Positions 17,732 to 27,218 of a stretch of 64,000 nucleotides of DNA are shown here, piece by piece; position 1 is the first letter of the stretch; each line of letters starts with the position of its first letter. Location: positions 1-64,000 of IMG/VR virus record IMGVR_UViG_3300044701_002547; one strand, written 5' to 3'. This stretch comes from a virus. Below the pieces are notes generated by a model. That model did no database searches and was not told the origin of the DNA. It saw nothing but the letters and a program-made list of their open reading frames with translations. The translations under genes and the position numbers were made by a program.

Positions 17732-18088
17732 ATGATTGATTACTACTTAAAGTTTTCATCAAAAGAAGAAGCATTATCGGCACTTAAAGTTGCTGGATAT
17801 ACGATGCCGAAAGAACAGATTTATGAGATTGATGAGAACTTAACAGCATATCAAGATGAAGATTATATCATTTCAGCAACTCATTCTTATTGTATAGATG
17901 AAGTTGGAACTATTTACAAAGGTGGTAAGTGGGAACCAAATGAAGCAGGTGAGATGATTACAATTGAAGATCCTATAAAACTTGATGGTTGGCATATTAA
18001 TGTAAGAATTTTAAGTGGTGATATTGCTGAAAACCTAAGACAATTTGTAATTGATAATCCTAAGACACCTTATAGAATATTCGGGTAA
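17732..18088 (+). CDS. Fibre-associated small protein (118 aa)
   Basis: The protein begins MIDYYLKFSSKEEALSAL and contains DEVGTIYKGGKWE and a C-terminal LDGWHINVRI...NPKTPYRIFG block. This arrangement (short FSSEAEA-like helix, DxVGxIY, GWHVN, P-x-R-x-W/F-G end) recurs in small proteins encoded beside tail fibres in many phages. Its exact role is not known; assembly or tip attachment is possible. It precedes the second giant collagen-like gene by 3 nt. Confidence 0.55.
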   Translation: MIDYYLKFSSKEEALSALKVAGYTMPKEQIYEIDENLTAYQDEDYIISATHSYCIDEVGTIYKGGKWEPNEAGEMITIEDPIKLDGWHINVRILSGDIAENLRQFVIDNPKTPYRIFG

Positions 18089-18091
18089 TAA

Positions 18092-21000
18092 ATGGCAAAC
18101 CTATACGGAACTGGACCAAATCAAGTCCCTCTAAACTGTATGCTTGGGAACCTTGCGTTCCAGGATAAGGCATATGTAAGTGTTGATAAGGTTGGTATAG
18201 GAACCACATTTGTAGATAGTGGAACATCAGGACAGATATTACAGGTTTATGGTGGTGGTGCTTTTATTAGTGGTTCTGTTGGTATTGGAACCACAAACCC
18301 ATCACAACTTTTGGATGTAAATGGAAATATAAGACTTCGTGCTGGACTTTATGACATTAATAATCAAGTTGGTACGGCAACATCAGTTCTTACATCAACT
18401 GGTGCTGGAGTTTCTTGGGTTCCAATTGCAACAGCAGCTCTTCAGGGTCTTCAAGGTATTCAAGGTATTCAAGGTCGTCAGGGAATTCAGGGTACGCAGG
18501 GAACTCAAGGAATTCAGGGTATCCAAGGTACTCAAGGTACTCAAGGAATCCAAGGAACACAGGGAACTCAAGGTACTCAAGGTATTCAGGGCATCCAAGG
18601 AACTCAGGGAACTCAGGGTACTCAAGGTACGCAGGGAACTCAAGGAATTCAGGGTATCCAAGGTACGCAAGGAACTCAGGGTATTCAAGGAACTCAAGGA
18701 ACTCAGGGTACTCAAGGAATCCAGGGTATTCAGGGAATCCAGGGAACACAAGGAACACAAGGAACACAAGGAATCCAAGGAACTCAGGGTATTCAAGGTA
18801 TCCAAGGAACTCGGGGAACTCAGGGAACTCAGGGAACTCAGGGAACTCAGGGTATCCAAGGTACGCAAGGAACCCAAGGTACGCAAGGAATTCAGGGCAT
18901 TCAAGGTACTCAGGGAACTCAAGGAACTCAGGGTACTCAAGGAATCCAGGGAACTCAAGGTACTCAGGGAACACAAGGAACACAAGGAATCCAAGGAACT
19001 CAAGGTACTCAAGGTATTCAGGGCATCCAAGGAACTCAAGGAACCCAAGGAACACAAGGTACTCAAGGAACACAGGGTATTCAGGGCATCCAAGGAACAC
19101 AAGGTACTCAAGGCACTCAGGGTACTCAAGGTACTCAAGGAATTCAGGGTATCCAAGGTACTCAAGGTACTCAAGGAATCCAGGGTATCCAAGGTACTCA
19201 GGGAACCCAAGGTACGCAAGGAATTCAGGGCATTCAAGGTCGCCAGGGAATCCAAGGAACCCAAGGAACTCAGGGTATTCAAGGAACTCAAGGAACTCAA
19301 GGAACTCAAGGAATCCAGGGTATTCAGGGAATTACTGGTCCCGTAGCAGGTTCTGCAAATCAAGTTGTTTATAAGGATGGGTCTAATAATCCAACGGGAT
19401 CTGCTAATTTAACTTTTGATGGAACTACTTTACAGCACGGTGGTCCTGCTGGAACTGGTATTGGAATTAACAGTAATACGATTACTGGTCCTTCTCAAAT
19501 TACAATTGATCCTGCCGCAATTGGGAATGATACTGGTGCAGTAAGAATTAAGGGTGATCTTTATGTAGATGGAACTCAGTTTGTTGTTAATTCCACTACT
19601 ATTGAACTTGCCGATGCTCAGGTTGGTATCGCAACCACCGTAGGTACTAATATACTTCTTGATGGAGCTGGAATTGGAATTGGATCTATTGGTATTCGTA
19701 AGACAATTACATGGAACAATACCGCAAGCGCATTAACTTCCAGTGAGGATTGGAATGTCGCCTCCGGTAAACAATATGAGATTGCAGGAACTTCAGTATT
19801 AAGCGAAACAACTCTTGGAACAGGAGTCACAATCTCCAATATTCGTTCTGCAAATCCAGGGTTAATTTTTGATAGATCGGAAGTATCTCCTACATCAAAC
19901 GATTATCTTCTTTATGTCACTAATGATGGAACTACTTTAAGAAAAGCAACAATTCAAAATGCTGCTCTTCAAGGAGTTCAGGGCATTCAAGGTCGCCAGG
20001 GTATTCAAGGAACCCAAGGATCTCAAGGAATTCAGGGTATCCAAGGTACTCAAGGCACTCAAGGAACTCAGGGAATCCAAGGTCGTCAAGGAATCCAAGG
20101 AACTCAGGGTACTCAGGGAATCCAAGGAACACAAGGAACACAAGGTACTCAAGGAATCCAAGGAACTCAGGGTACTCAGGGAACTCAGGGAATACAAGGA
20201 ACACAGGGAACTCAAGGTACTCAAGGTATTCAGGGCATCCAAGGAACACAAGGAACACAAGGAACACAAGGTACTCAAGGAACACAGGGTATTCAGGGCA
20301 TCCAAGGAACACAAGGTACTCAAGGCACTCAGGGTACTCAAGGTACTCAAGGAACACAAGGTACGCAAGGAATTCAGGGCATTCAAGGTACTCAGGGAAC
20401 TCAAGGAACTCAAGGAATCCAAGGAACACAAGGTACTCAAGGTACTCAAGGTATTCAGGGTATCCAGGGTATTCAAGGTCGTCAGGGAATTCAAGGTACT
20501 CAAGGCACTCAAGGTACGCAGGGAACTCAAGGTATTCAAGGTATTCAAGGTATTCAAGGTACTCAAGGTACTCAAGGAATCCAAGGAACTCAAGGTACTC
20601 AAGGAATTCAGGGTATCCAGGGTATTCAAGGTCGTCAGGGAATTCAAGGTACTCAAGGCACTCAAGGTACGCAGGGAACTCAAGGTATTCAAGGTACTCA
20701 AGGCACTCAAGGAATCCAGGGTATTCAAGGTATTCAAGGAATCCAAGGTATTCAAGGTGCTAATAATGGTGGATTTACTGTTACAAACACCACGACAAAT
20801 ACAACCGCATACATTGGATTTGTAACCGTAACTTCTGGAGTTTCTACAATTCTTGGAGTGGGGAATACACTACTTCAATTTAATCCTTCTACTGGTGCTC
20901 TTGGAATTGGAACTGTTATCGATATTGTTCCTTATGATACTTTAAATTCTGGAACTCTAAGTTGGGAAGGTTCTGCCGGACAACTCTTCAGTATTACAAA

Positions 21001-23053
21001 TAATTTAACTACTGGTTCTATCTTCTCAGTTAATGATGTTTCTGGTATTCCAAGTATTGATGTAAATGCTGATGGAACAATTCAACTTGCACCTTATAGT
21101 GGAAATACTGGAGTTGGAACCACAAACCCAACACAAAAATTAGATGTATCTGGAAACCTAAGACTTCGTGGAGCTCTTTATGATTTTAATAATCAGGTAG
21201 GTGCTGCTGGTTCAGTTCTCGTCTCAACTGGTGCTGGAGTGAGTTGGTCTTCTGCTGGGGCAGGATCACAAGGAATCCAGGGTATTCAAGGAATTCAGGG
21301 TATCCAAGGAACTCAGGGTACTCAAGGAATTCAGGGCATTCAAGGTCGCCAGGGAATCCAAGGAACACAGGGTACTCAAGGCACTCAGGGAACTCAAGGA
21401 ATCCAGGGTATTCAGGGAACACAAGGTACTCAAGGTACTCAAGGAATCCAGGGTACTCAGGGAACTCAAGGAATCCAAGGAACTCAGGGTACTCAGGGAA
21501 CTCAAGGAATCCAAGGAATCCAGGGTATTCAAGGTCGTCAAGGAATCCAAGGAACTCAGGGAACTCAAGGAATCCAGGGTATTCAGGGAACACAAGGTAC
21601 TCAAGGTACTCAAGGAATCCAGGGTACTCAGGGAACTCAAGGAATCCAAGGAACTCAGGGTACTCAGGGAACTCAAGGAATCCAAGGAATCCAGGGTATT
21701 CAAGGTCGTCAAGGAATCCAAGGAACTCAGGGAACTCAAGGAATCCAGGGCATCCAAGGAACTCAGGGAACTCAAGGAATCCAGGGCATCCAAGGAACTC
21801 AGGGAACTCAGGGAATACAAGGTACTCAGGGAACTCAAGGTACTCAAGGTATTCAGGGCATCCAAGGAACACAAGGAACACAAGGAACACAAGGTACTCA
21901 AGGAATCCAGGGCATCCAAGGTATTCAGGGATCTAGTAATACATCATCTTGGAGTAAAAAGACAACAACTTATACTGCTGTAACTGGCGATCAACTGATT
22001 GCTGATACTTCTGGTGGTGCATTTACAATCACTCTTCCAGCATCACCAACAACAGGAAACTCTGTAAGAATTGCTGATGGTGCTGATTGGGAAACAAATA
22101 ATCTCACAATTGGTCGTAACAGTTCCACGATTGAAGGTGGAACAGAAGACTTTGTACTTGACATCAAAGGTATTACAGTTGATTTCATTTATGATGGAAC
22201 AACTTGGGAAGTTTATGCAAATGTTGGACCAAAAGGACAAACAGGAGCAGCCGCAGTATATAATACTGGAATTACAACATCCATTTATGTTTCAGTAACC
22301 TCAGGTATTGCGACTGGTATTGGCGGTGCTGGTATTTCAACAGCAGATTCTCAAAGAAATAGAAATAATGACATCTTTATTGGACCAGGAATTGCTTATT
22401 CATTCCCATCAACTGCTGGTAAAAAATATATCGTTGAGTCAATTCACTTCACAAACGTCTTTAGTAATGAACTTTATCTGTCCGCAAGACAAGACTTCTT
22501 TCAATCCTCAAATAACTGGTTGAACGTTCCAATGGCACAAAGAGTGATTGTTCCTTATCAAGGCGCAACAGAGTTATTATTCAATCAACCAATTATTGCC
22601 AATCCATCAGACATTCTTCGTTTCCAAGCACTTGCAGGAGTAGGAACAACTGCTGCTGGTGTTGATGGTGGATTAGATGCGTTTATTGTTTATTCGGAGA
22701 AATTTGATACAAACTATGTTGGTGTCGGTTCAACAGTTACGTCTTCAAGTGGAACTGAGATTTATACTTCAACAACTTATCCAACTACAGTTCAATCAGT
22801 TCGTATTATCAATTACAATTTGAATATTGATATTGATGCTTCAGTATCCATTTATCGTGGAGGAACTGTAGGAGGTATTGTAACCACGGGTGTTCGTCAA
22901 GGATACTTAGCATATAATATGACTATACCTAAAAATAGTGTGGTTGAAATACTTGATAAGGCAAAATACCTTGCGACAAACGATAGTATTGTTGCAGTTG
23001 CTTCTACAATTAATTCAATTGCCGTTTGTGTTTCTGGTAAAAAGATAGTATAA
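18092..23053 (+). CDS. Second giant collagen-like tail-fibre protein (1653 aa)
   Basis: Residues 1-118 form an N-terminal head with GIGTT turns. Three Gly-X-Gln arrays follow (about 119-415, 628-889 and 1061-1280), separated by globular modules. The C-terminal 370 residues start with a beta-rich domain (YTAVTGDQLIADTSGGAFTITLP...EGGTEDFVLDIKGITVDFIYDGTTWEVYA) common at phage fibre ends. The module at about 416-627 is nearly identical at DNA level to the corresponding module of the 2722-aa protein, showing recent duplication or gene conversion. Arg occasionally occupies X (GRQGIQ). It is likely a second, shorter fibre; host recognition is inferred. Confidence 0.85.
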   Translation: MANLYGTGPNQVPLNCMLGNLAFQDKAYVSVDKVGIGTTFVDSGTSGQILQVYGGGAFISGSVGIGTTNPSQLLDVNGNIRLRAGLYDINNQVGTATSVLTSTGAGVSWVPIATAALQGLQGIQGIQGRQGIQGTQGTQGIQGIQGTQGTQGIQGTQGTQGTQGIQGIQGTQGTQGTQGTQGTQGIQGIQGTQGTQGIQGTQGTQGTQGIQGIQGIQGTQGTQGTQGIQGTQGIQGIQGTRGTQGTQGTQGTQGIQGTQGTQGTQGIQGIQGTQGTQGTQGTQGIQGTQGTQGTQGTQGIQGTQGTQGIQGIQGTQGTQGTQGTQGTQGIQGIQGTQGTQGTQGTQGTQGIQGIQGTQGTQGIQGIQGTQGTQGTQGIQGIQGRQGIQGTQGTQGIQGTQGTQGTQGIQGIQGITGPVAGSANQVVYKDGSNNPTGSANLTFDGTTLQHGGPAGTGIGINSNTITGPSQITIDPAAIGNDTGAVRIKGDLYVDGTQFVVNSTTIELADAQVGIATTVGTNILLDGAGIGIGSIGIRKTITWNNTASALTSSEDWNVASGKQYEIAGTSVLSETTLGTGVTISNIRSANPGLIFDRSEVSPTSNDYLLYVTNDGTTLRKATIQNAALQGVQGIQGRQGIQGTQGSQGIQGIQGTQGTQGTQGIQGRQGIQGTQGTQGIQGTQGTQGTQGIQGTQGTQGTQGIQGTQGTQGTQGIQGIQGTQGTQGTQGTQGTQGIQGIQGTQGTQGTQGTQGTQGTQGTQGIQGIQGTQGTQGTQGIQGTQGTQGTQGIQGIQGIQGRQGIQGTQGTQGTQGTQGIQGIQGIQGTQGTQGIQGTQGTQGIQGIQGIQGRQGIQGTQGTQGTQGTQGIQGTQGTQGIQGIQGIQGIQGIQGANNGGFTVTNTTTNTTAYIGFVTVTSGVSTILGVGNTLLQFNPSTGALGIGTVIDIVPYDTLNSGTLSWEGSAGQLFSITNNLTTGSIFSVNDVSGIPSIDVNADGTIQLAPYSGNTGVGTTNPTQKLDVSGNLRLRGALYDFNNQVGAAGSVLVSTGAGVSWSSAGAGSQGIQGIQGIQGIQGTQGTQGIQGIQGRQGIQGTQGTQGTQGTQGIQGIQGTQGTQGTQGIQGTQGTQGIQGTQGTQGTQGIQGIQGIQGRQGIQGTQGTQGIQGIQGTQGTQGTQGIQGTQGTQGIQGTQGTQGTQGIQGIQGIQGRQGIQGTQGTQGIQGIQGTQGTQGIQGIQGTQGTQGIQGTQGTQGTQGIQGIQGTQGTQGTQGTQGIQGIQGIQGSSNTSSWSKKTTTYTAVTGDQLIADTSGGAFTITLPASPTTGNSVRIADGADWETNNLTIGRNSSTIEGGTEDFVLDIKGITVDFIYDGTTWEVYANVGPKGQTGAAAVYNTGITTSIYVSVTSGIATGIGGAGISTADSQRNRNNDIFIGPGIAYSFPSTAGKKYIVESIHFTNVFSNELYLSARQDFFQSSNNWLNVPMAQRVIVPYQGATELLFNQPIIANPSDILRFQALAGVGTTAAGVDGGLDAFIVYSEKFDTNYVGVGSTVTSSSGTEIYTSTTYPTTVQSVRIINYNLNIDIDASVSIYRGGTVGGIVTTGVRQGYLAYNMTIPKNSVVEILDKAKYLATNDSIVAVASTINSIAVCVSGKKIV
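18446..19336 (+). repeat. Collagen-like coding repeat array 1 of the second giant fibre gene
   Basis: The 9-nt Gly-X-Gln unit repeats about 99 times, starting LQGLQGIQ and ending GIQGITGPVAGS. Confidence 0.95.
19498..19972 (+). repeat. Inter-fibre duplicated module (second copy)
   Basis: The stretch encoding ITIDPAAIGNDTG...TLRKATIQNAALQG is closely matched, over long exact runs, by 8815-9285 in the other giant fibre gene. The Leu-Gln-Gly exit into the next collagen array is also conserved. Confidence 0.8.
19973..20758 (+). repeat. Collagen-like coding repeat array 2 of the second giant fibre gene
   Basis: About 87 Gly-X-Gln triplets, including several GRQ units. A block near 20450-20540 recurs almost unchanged near 20620-20700. 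Confidence 0.95.
21272..21931 (+). repeat. Collagen-like coding repeat array 3 of the second giant fibre gene
   Basis: About 73 Gly-X-Gln triplets. A segment of roughly 180 nt around 21370-21560 recurs almost identically around 21550-21740, which indicates a recent internal tandem duplication. Confidence 0.95.
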
Positions 23054-23076
23054 TAACCTAAAAGACTGAAGATATT

Positions 23077-23736
23077 ATGTCTGTATTGATTGCAATGCCT
23101 TGTTATGGTGGAATGGTAAGTGATAAAACTGCTAAAGGTCTATTCAATCTTGGAAAAGAATTGAGAACTGCAGGAGTAGATCACGGACTTTTGACGATGG
23201 CAAATGAAAGTCTTGTAACGAAAGCAAGGTCCAGAATTGCAAACTTTTTTATGAATAACACAGAGTATGAGTATATTCTGTTTATTGATGCTGATGTTGG
23301 ATTTACACCTGAAGATGTCTTCAGGTTATTTGAGAGTCGCAAAGATATTGTATGTGGTGCATATCCAATGAAAGGAATTCCACTTCGCTATAATTATAAT
23401 ATCTCACAACCAGAAGTCAAAGAAGGAGACTTAGTAAAAATTGAAAATATTGGATTTGGTTTTGCTTTGATTCATCGCAAAGTGTTTGAGAGTATTTCTC
23501 ATAAATATGGTGAAGAGTTGAAATATTATCCCGCAACGAATAATAGTTCTTATCCACCAACGGAAAAAGAGTTTCATAATTCCTATCACTACTTTCTGGA
23601 ACTGAAAAAAGATATGAGTTACTTACCAGAAGATTTTTCTTTTTTTGAAAGGGCAAAGAGTGTAGGTTATGAAACTTGGTTGAATACTTCTATAAAATTA
23701 GCACACGTCGGTTCTCACGTTTATCAAGAAGAGTAA
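23077..23736 (+). CDS. GT2-like glycosyltransferase (GT-A fold)
   Basis: This 219-aa protein has a short N-terminal Rossmann-like strand (VLIAMPCYGGMV), an ANESLVTKARSRIANFF helix, and the metal-binding DxD motif in EYILFIDADVGFTPEDVFRL (about residues 66-83), typical of nucleotide-sugar-dependent GT-A enzymes. IENIGFGFALIHRKVFE fits the acceptor region. The next gene, the first kelch-like fibre protein, starts 3 nt later, so the enzyme is made with a structural protein. Donor and acceptor are unknown; fibre or surface-sugar modification is an inference from position. Confidence 0.75.
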   Translation: MSVLIAMPCYGGMVSDKTAKGLFNLGKELRTAGVDHGLLTMANESLVTKARSRIANFFMNNTEYEYILFIDADVGFTPEDVFRLFESRKDIVCGAYPMKGIPLRYNYNISQPEVKEGDLVKIENIGFGFALIHRKVFESISHKYGEELKYYPATNNSSYPPTEKEFHNSYHYFLELKKDMSYLPEDFSFFERAKSVGYETWLNTSIKLAHVGSHVYQEE

Positions 23737-23739
23737 GAA

Positions 23740-25602
23740 ATGACACAAGGAGTTTTTGGTCTCAAAAAGGTTTATAAGAAACAGTATGAGAATGTAACGA
23801 ACAAAAACTTCGCAAGTTGGCCCGAGAGTGCGACTTATGGATACTTTGGTGGTGGTATTATTGCATCTCCACCACCATCATCTAATTTTTGGATAAGCAC
23901 CATCAGTCGTCTTGATTTTTCTAATGAAACCGTTAGTAATCCAGGAAAGAACTTACCTTCAATAAGATCTGGTTTAGCAGCAGTCTTAAGTAGTTTTTAT
24001 GGTTACTTTGGTGGTGGTTCTACTCCTACTCTCATAAGCACCATCAGTCGTCTTGATTTCTCTAATGAAATCGTCAGTGATCCAGGAAATAATTTACCTT
24101 CAGGAAGAAGTAATTTAGCAGCGATCTCAAGTAGTTCTTATGGTTACTTTGGTGGTGGTGGTATAAACACAATAACCCGTCTTGATTTTTCAAATGAAAC
24201 CGTCAGTGATCCTGGTAAGAACTTACCAAGTACAAGAAGTGGATTAGCAGCAGTCTTAAGTAGTTCTTATGGTTATTTTGGTGGAGGTACTAATCCTACT
24301 CCTGCTCTTATAAACACCATCAGTCGTCTTGATTTCTCAAATGAAACCGTTAGTGATCTAGGAAACAATTTACCTTCATCAATAAGTGAGTTAGCAGGAA
24401 CCTCAAGTAGTTCTTATGGTTACTTTGGTGGAGGTAGTAATCCTGGATCCACGAACAATATCAGTCGTCTTGATTTCTCTAATGAAACCAATAGTCTTCC
24501 AGGAAACAATTTACCTTCAGCAAGACCTAGATTAACAGCAACCTCAAGTAGTTCTTATGGTTACTTTGGTGGCGGTGGTATTCCTCCTACTAGTGGTCTA
24601 GTAAGCACCATCAGTCGTCTTGATTTCTCTAACGAAACCAATAGTCTTCCAGGAAACAATTTACCTTCAGCAAGATATAGTTTAGCAGCAGTCTCAAATA
24701 CCGCAAAGTTTCCCAGAGTGGGCAATAAGACTTATGGGTATTTTGGTGGTGGAAGATTAGGTATTGTTGGTGGAACATATGTTTCTACTATCAATAAACT
24801 TGATTTTTCTACAGAGTCTTCAACTGATATTCCCGAAAGATTACCCACAGATTTAAGTTTTGTTGCAGTTGTAAGTGATTCAAATAATGCATATTTTGGT
24901 GGTGGATTTACTGGTGCTGTGATTATTTCTAATATAACACGGTTTAGTTTTTCTAATGATACTGACTCGTCTATTTCAAATTTACCTGCAGCAAGAAGTG
25001 CTTTAGCAGCAGTCTCAAGTAGTTCTTATGGTTATTTTTGTGGGGGTGCTTCTCCTTCCCCTCCTATTGTAAATACCATTACTCGTCTTGATTTTTCCAG
25101 TGAAACCGTCAGTAATCCAGGAAACAATTTACCTTCATCAAGATCAGAATTAACTGCAACTGAAAGTAGTACTTATGGTTATATTGTTGGTGGGGATCCT
25201 GGAAATCAAACTACAATAAGTAGATTAGACTTTTCTACAGAAGTAAATAGTCTTCCTACAAATAATTTGATAGGAGGAAGAGCAAGATTTAGTTCGGTTT
25301 CAAATGGTCTATACGGGTATTTTGGTGGTGGTGATTCTCCTCCAGGTGCTATAGTTAATACCATACAAAGACTTGACTTTACAACAGAAGTTACAAGTAA
25401 TCCTCCAGCAAATTTACCGAGTGTTAGACGATCTACATCATCTGCTTCAGGTACTTCTTATGGATATTTTGCTGGAGGTTTTACTCCACCCTTTAGAGAT
25501 ATTATTACTCGTTTTGATTTTTCAAATGAAGTTTGTAGCAATCCTCCTGTGGTATTACCTTTTGATAGATCTGCTATGGGTGGAACTGCAAACTCAAACT
25601 AA
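23740..25602 (+). CDS. Kelch-like 12-repeat virion protein A (620 aa)
   Basis: After a 30-residue head there are twelve repeats of about 45-50 residues. Each has a GYFGGG-type turn, a variable loop, and a strand block of the type TISRLDFSNETVSNPGNNLPSARS. After the sixth repeat an insert (NTAKFPRVGNKTYGYF) splits the protein into 6+6, consistent with two six-bladed propellers. The double-glycine turn is like kelch repeats. The loops after GGG vary in length and sequence, while the strands are nearly constant. Two paralogues follow at 28063 and 30767. A surface adhesin role is inferred. Confidence 0.7.
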   Translation: MTQGVFGLKKVYKKQYENVTNKNFASWPESATYGYFGGGIIASPPPSSNFWISTISRLDFSNETVSNPGKNLPSIRSGLAAVLSSFYGYFGGGSTPTLISTISRLDFSNEIVSDPGNNLPSGRSNLAAISSSSYGYFGGGGINTITRLDFSNETVSDPGKNLPSTRSGLAAVLSSSYGYFGGGTNPTPALINTISRLDFSNETVSDLGNNLPSSISELAGTSSSSYGYFGGGSNPGSTNNISRLDFSNETNSLPGNNLPSARPRLTATSSSSYGYFGGGGIPPTSGLVSTISRLDFSNETNSLPGNNLPSARYSLAAVSNTAKFPRVGNKTYGYFGGGRLGIVGGTYVSTINKLDFSTESSTDIPERLPTDLSFVAVVSDSNNAYFGGGFTGAVIISNITRFSFSNDTDSSISNLPAARSALAAVSSSSYGYFCGGASPSPPIVNTITRLDFSSETVSNPGNNLPSSRSELTATESSTYGYIVGGDPGNQTTISRLDFSTEVNSLPTNNLIGGRARFSSVSNGLYGYFGGGDSPPGAIVNTIQRLDFTTEVTSNPPANLPSVRRSTSSASGTSYGYFAGGFTPPFRDIITRFDFSNEVCSNPPVVLPFDRSAMGGTANSN

Positions 25603-25605
25603 ATA
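25598..25605 (+). promoter_or_regulatory. Variant late promoter ACTAAATA overlapping a stop codon
   Basis: CTAAATA contains the TAA stop of the propeller gene and lies 21 nt before the next ATG. The same element recurs at 32604, 49112, 56768 and 57620, always just ahead of a gene. Confidence 0.5.
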
Positions 25606-25626
25606 AGACATCTACATTATTCTTAT

Positions 25627-27204
25627 ATGAAATCTGGAGCAACTGAAAGTTCTTTTTATTATCTCAATCAATATTATACAATTCCAAATAATGTTGAAAT
25701 CTCAAGAAGTATAGAAGAATTAGCACAATCAAAGAAGCAATATAAAATTCTGTGGGCCCACGATAACTGCGATCAACCACAACTCTTAAGACTTCCAGAG
25801 TTAGTATCGCAGATTGATCGTATTGTTTGTGTCTCTAACTGGGAAAGAGAGCAATACATCAAGTATAACCGAGCACCAGCAGAAAAAATCACAGTCATCC
25901 CAAATGGTGTGGATGAGATGTTCCGTCCATCAGGAAAACCAAAATCAAAGACCTGTATCTTCTTTTCTGCTCCTCATAAGGGTATCACACCATTAGTACC
26001 CATCTGGAAAGAAGTCATCAAACATCATCCAGATGCAAAACTCAAGGTGTTTTCTTCAATGTCTCTTTATGGTGCAATTCAACCAGGAGAAGGAGAAAAT
26101 GAGACCATCACAACTGAGAATGGACTAGAGCCTTCACCATTCATTTCCATCTACAAGGAACTCCAGGCACTTCCAGGTGTGGAGTATTCACCTTGTATTG
26201 ACCGTGAAGATTTACTACCTCATATTCAGGATGCTGCATTTTATATTCACCCAAATGTATGGGAAGAAACCTTCTGTGTCTCATTAGCGGAGGCAATGAG
26301 TTGTGGTTGCTTCCCTATCACAACCGATATGGGAGCACTTCCAGAGACATCATTTGGAAGAGGGAAGTATATTCCGATGTCGGGGCAGAATACTCCAAGA
26401 GGTTGGTTGCCTGATGATACATTTCACCAAAACTTTGCGAAAGAAATTATTCAGGCACTTTCATTTTTTGATAAAGAACCAGAGACTTTTTATGCTGCGA
26501 CAAATGACCTAGCATCTCTAGCAATTCATCATTACAACTGGAAAACAATCGCTAGAGATTGGAGTGAATTGATTGAGGTTGTTACAAAACGAGCAGTTTA
26601 TATTGATGATGAATATATCTTCAACGAAGTTTATCATAAGAATGAATATGGTATTGAAACCTTTGCTCCTGATGATATTGTAATTGATATTGGAGCACAT
26701 AAAGGATACTTCACGAAGTTGTGTATGGATATGGGATGTAAGAACATTCATTCCTTTGAACCAGAACCAAATAACTTTGAGTCACTCATTCACAATCTCA
26801 AGGACTATAAACACTTTCAACCTTATAATCTAGCAGTCTCTGATAAGAAGGGGCAAAAAAATCTTACGGTCGTGAAAGGATGTAACACAGGTCTTCATTC
26901 ATTTTATCAACCAAGAGGTATTCCAGTCACAGTTTCAACCATAGGGTTGGATGATATACTCGCACATTTTTCTAAAGTATCTCTAATCAAGATTGATACT
27001 GAAGGTTCAGAGTTTGAAATTCTTTTCAATTCAAAGTTACTTAGCAAAGTCAATAAAATCGTTGGTGAATATCACAACAATATTACCTCACATAATCTTG
27101 AAGACTTGAAAAAATATCTGGAAGAAAAAAACTTTGAAGTTAGTATTACAAGAAAGTTCAATGAGAATAGCGGCATTTTTGTTGCGATAAATAATAAAAA
27201 ATGA
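25627..27204 (+). CDS. GT4-type glycosyltransferase fused to FkbM methyltransferase (525 aa)
   Basis: Residues 1 to about 320 form a GT-B glycosyltransferase: VCVSNWEREQYIKY, VIPNGVDEMFRP, a FFSAPHKGI donor-domain start, and the E-x7-E region WEETFCVSLAEAMSCGCFPI (about 215-234). Residues about 340-520 form an FkbM-type SAM methyltransferase: DDIVIDIGAHKGYF (about 349-362), HSFEPEPNNFESL, and LIKIDTEGSEFEIL. FkbM enzymes O-methylate sugars or other hydroxyls, so one polypeptide may add a sugar and cap it. It lies between propeller genes A and B; the substrate is inferred, not shown. Confidence 0.85.
   Translation: MKSGATESSFYYLNQYYTIPNNVEISRSIEELAQSKKQYKILWAHDNCDQPQLLRLPELVSQIDRIVCVSNWEREQYIKYNRAPAEKITVIPNGVDEMFRPSGKPKSKTCIFFSAPHKGITPLVPIWKEVIKHHPDAKLKVFSSMSLYGAIQPGEGENETITTENGLEPSPFISIYKELQALPGVEYSPCIDREDLLPHIQDAAFYIHPNVWEETFCVSLAEAMSCGCFPITTDMGALPETSFGRGKYIPMSGQNTPRGWLPDDTFHQNFAKEIIQALSFFDKEPETFYAATNDLASLAIHHYNWKTIARDWSELIEVVTKRAVYIDDEYIFNEVYHKNEYGIETFAPDDIVIDIGAHKGYFTKLCMDMGCKNIHSFEPEPNNFESLIHNLKDYKHFQPYNLAVSDKKGQKNLTVVKGCNTGLHSFYQPRGIPVTVSTIGLDDILAHFSKVSLIKIDTEGSEFEILFNSKLLSKVNKIVGEYHNNITSHNLEDLKKYLEEKNFEVSITRKFNENSGIFVAINNKK
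27186..27193 (+). promoter_or_regulatory. Late promoter GATAAATA
   Basis: It lies inside the 3' end of the glycosyltransferase-methyltransferase gene. Initiation about six bases downstream would leave almost no leader for an ATG at 27201 but about 20 nt for the ATG at 27219. Confidence 0.55.
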
Positions 27205-27218
27205 AACTGAAGAATACT

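Noticed and set aside
18390-21936. Minus- and plus-strand shadow ORFs over the second giant fibre gene
   Set aside because: Same cause as in the first giant gene; composition follows the repeat unit only.
27201-27218. Start of the 280-aa protein at ATG 27201
   Set aside because: The late promoter at 27186 would leave practically no leader, and the ATGTCT context at 27219 fits better; 27201 stays possible if transcription reads through from upstream.
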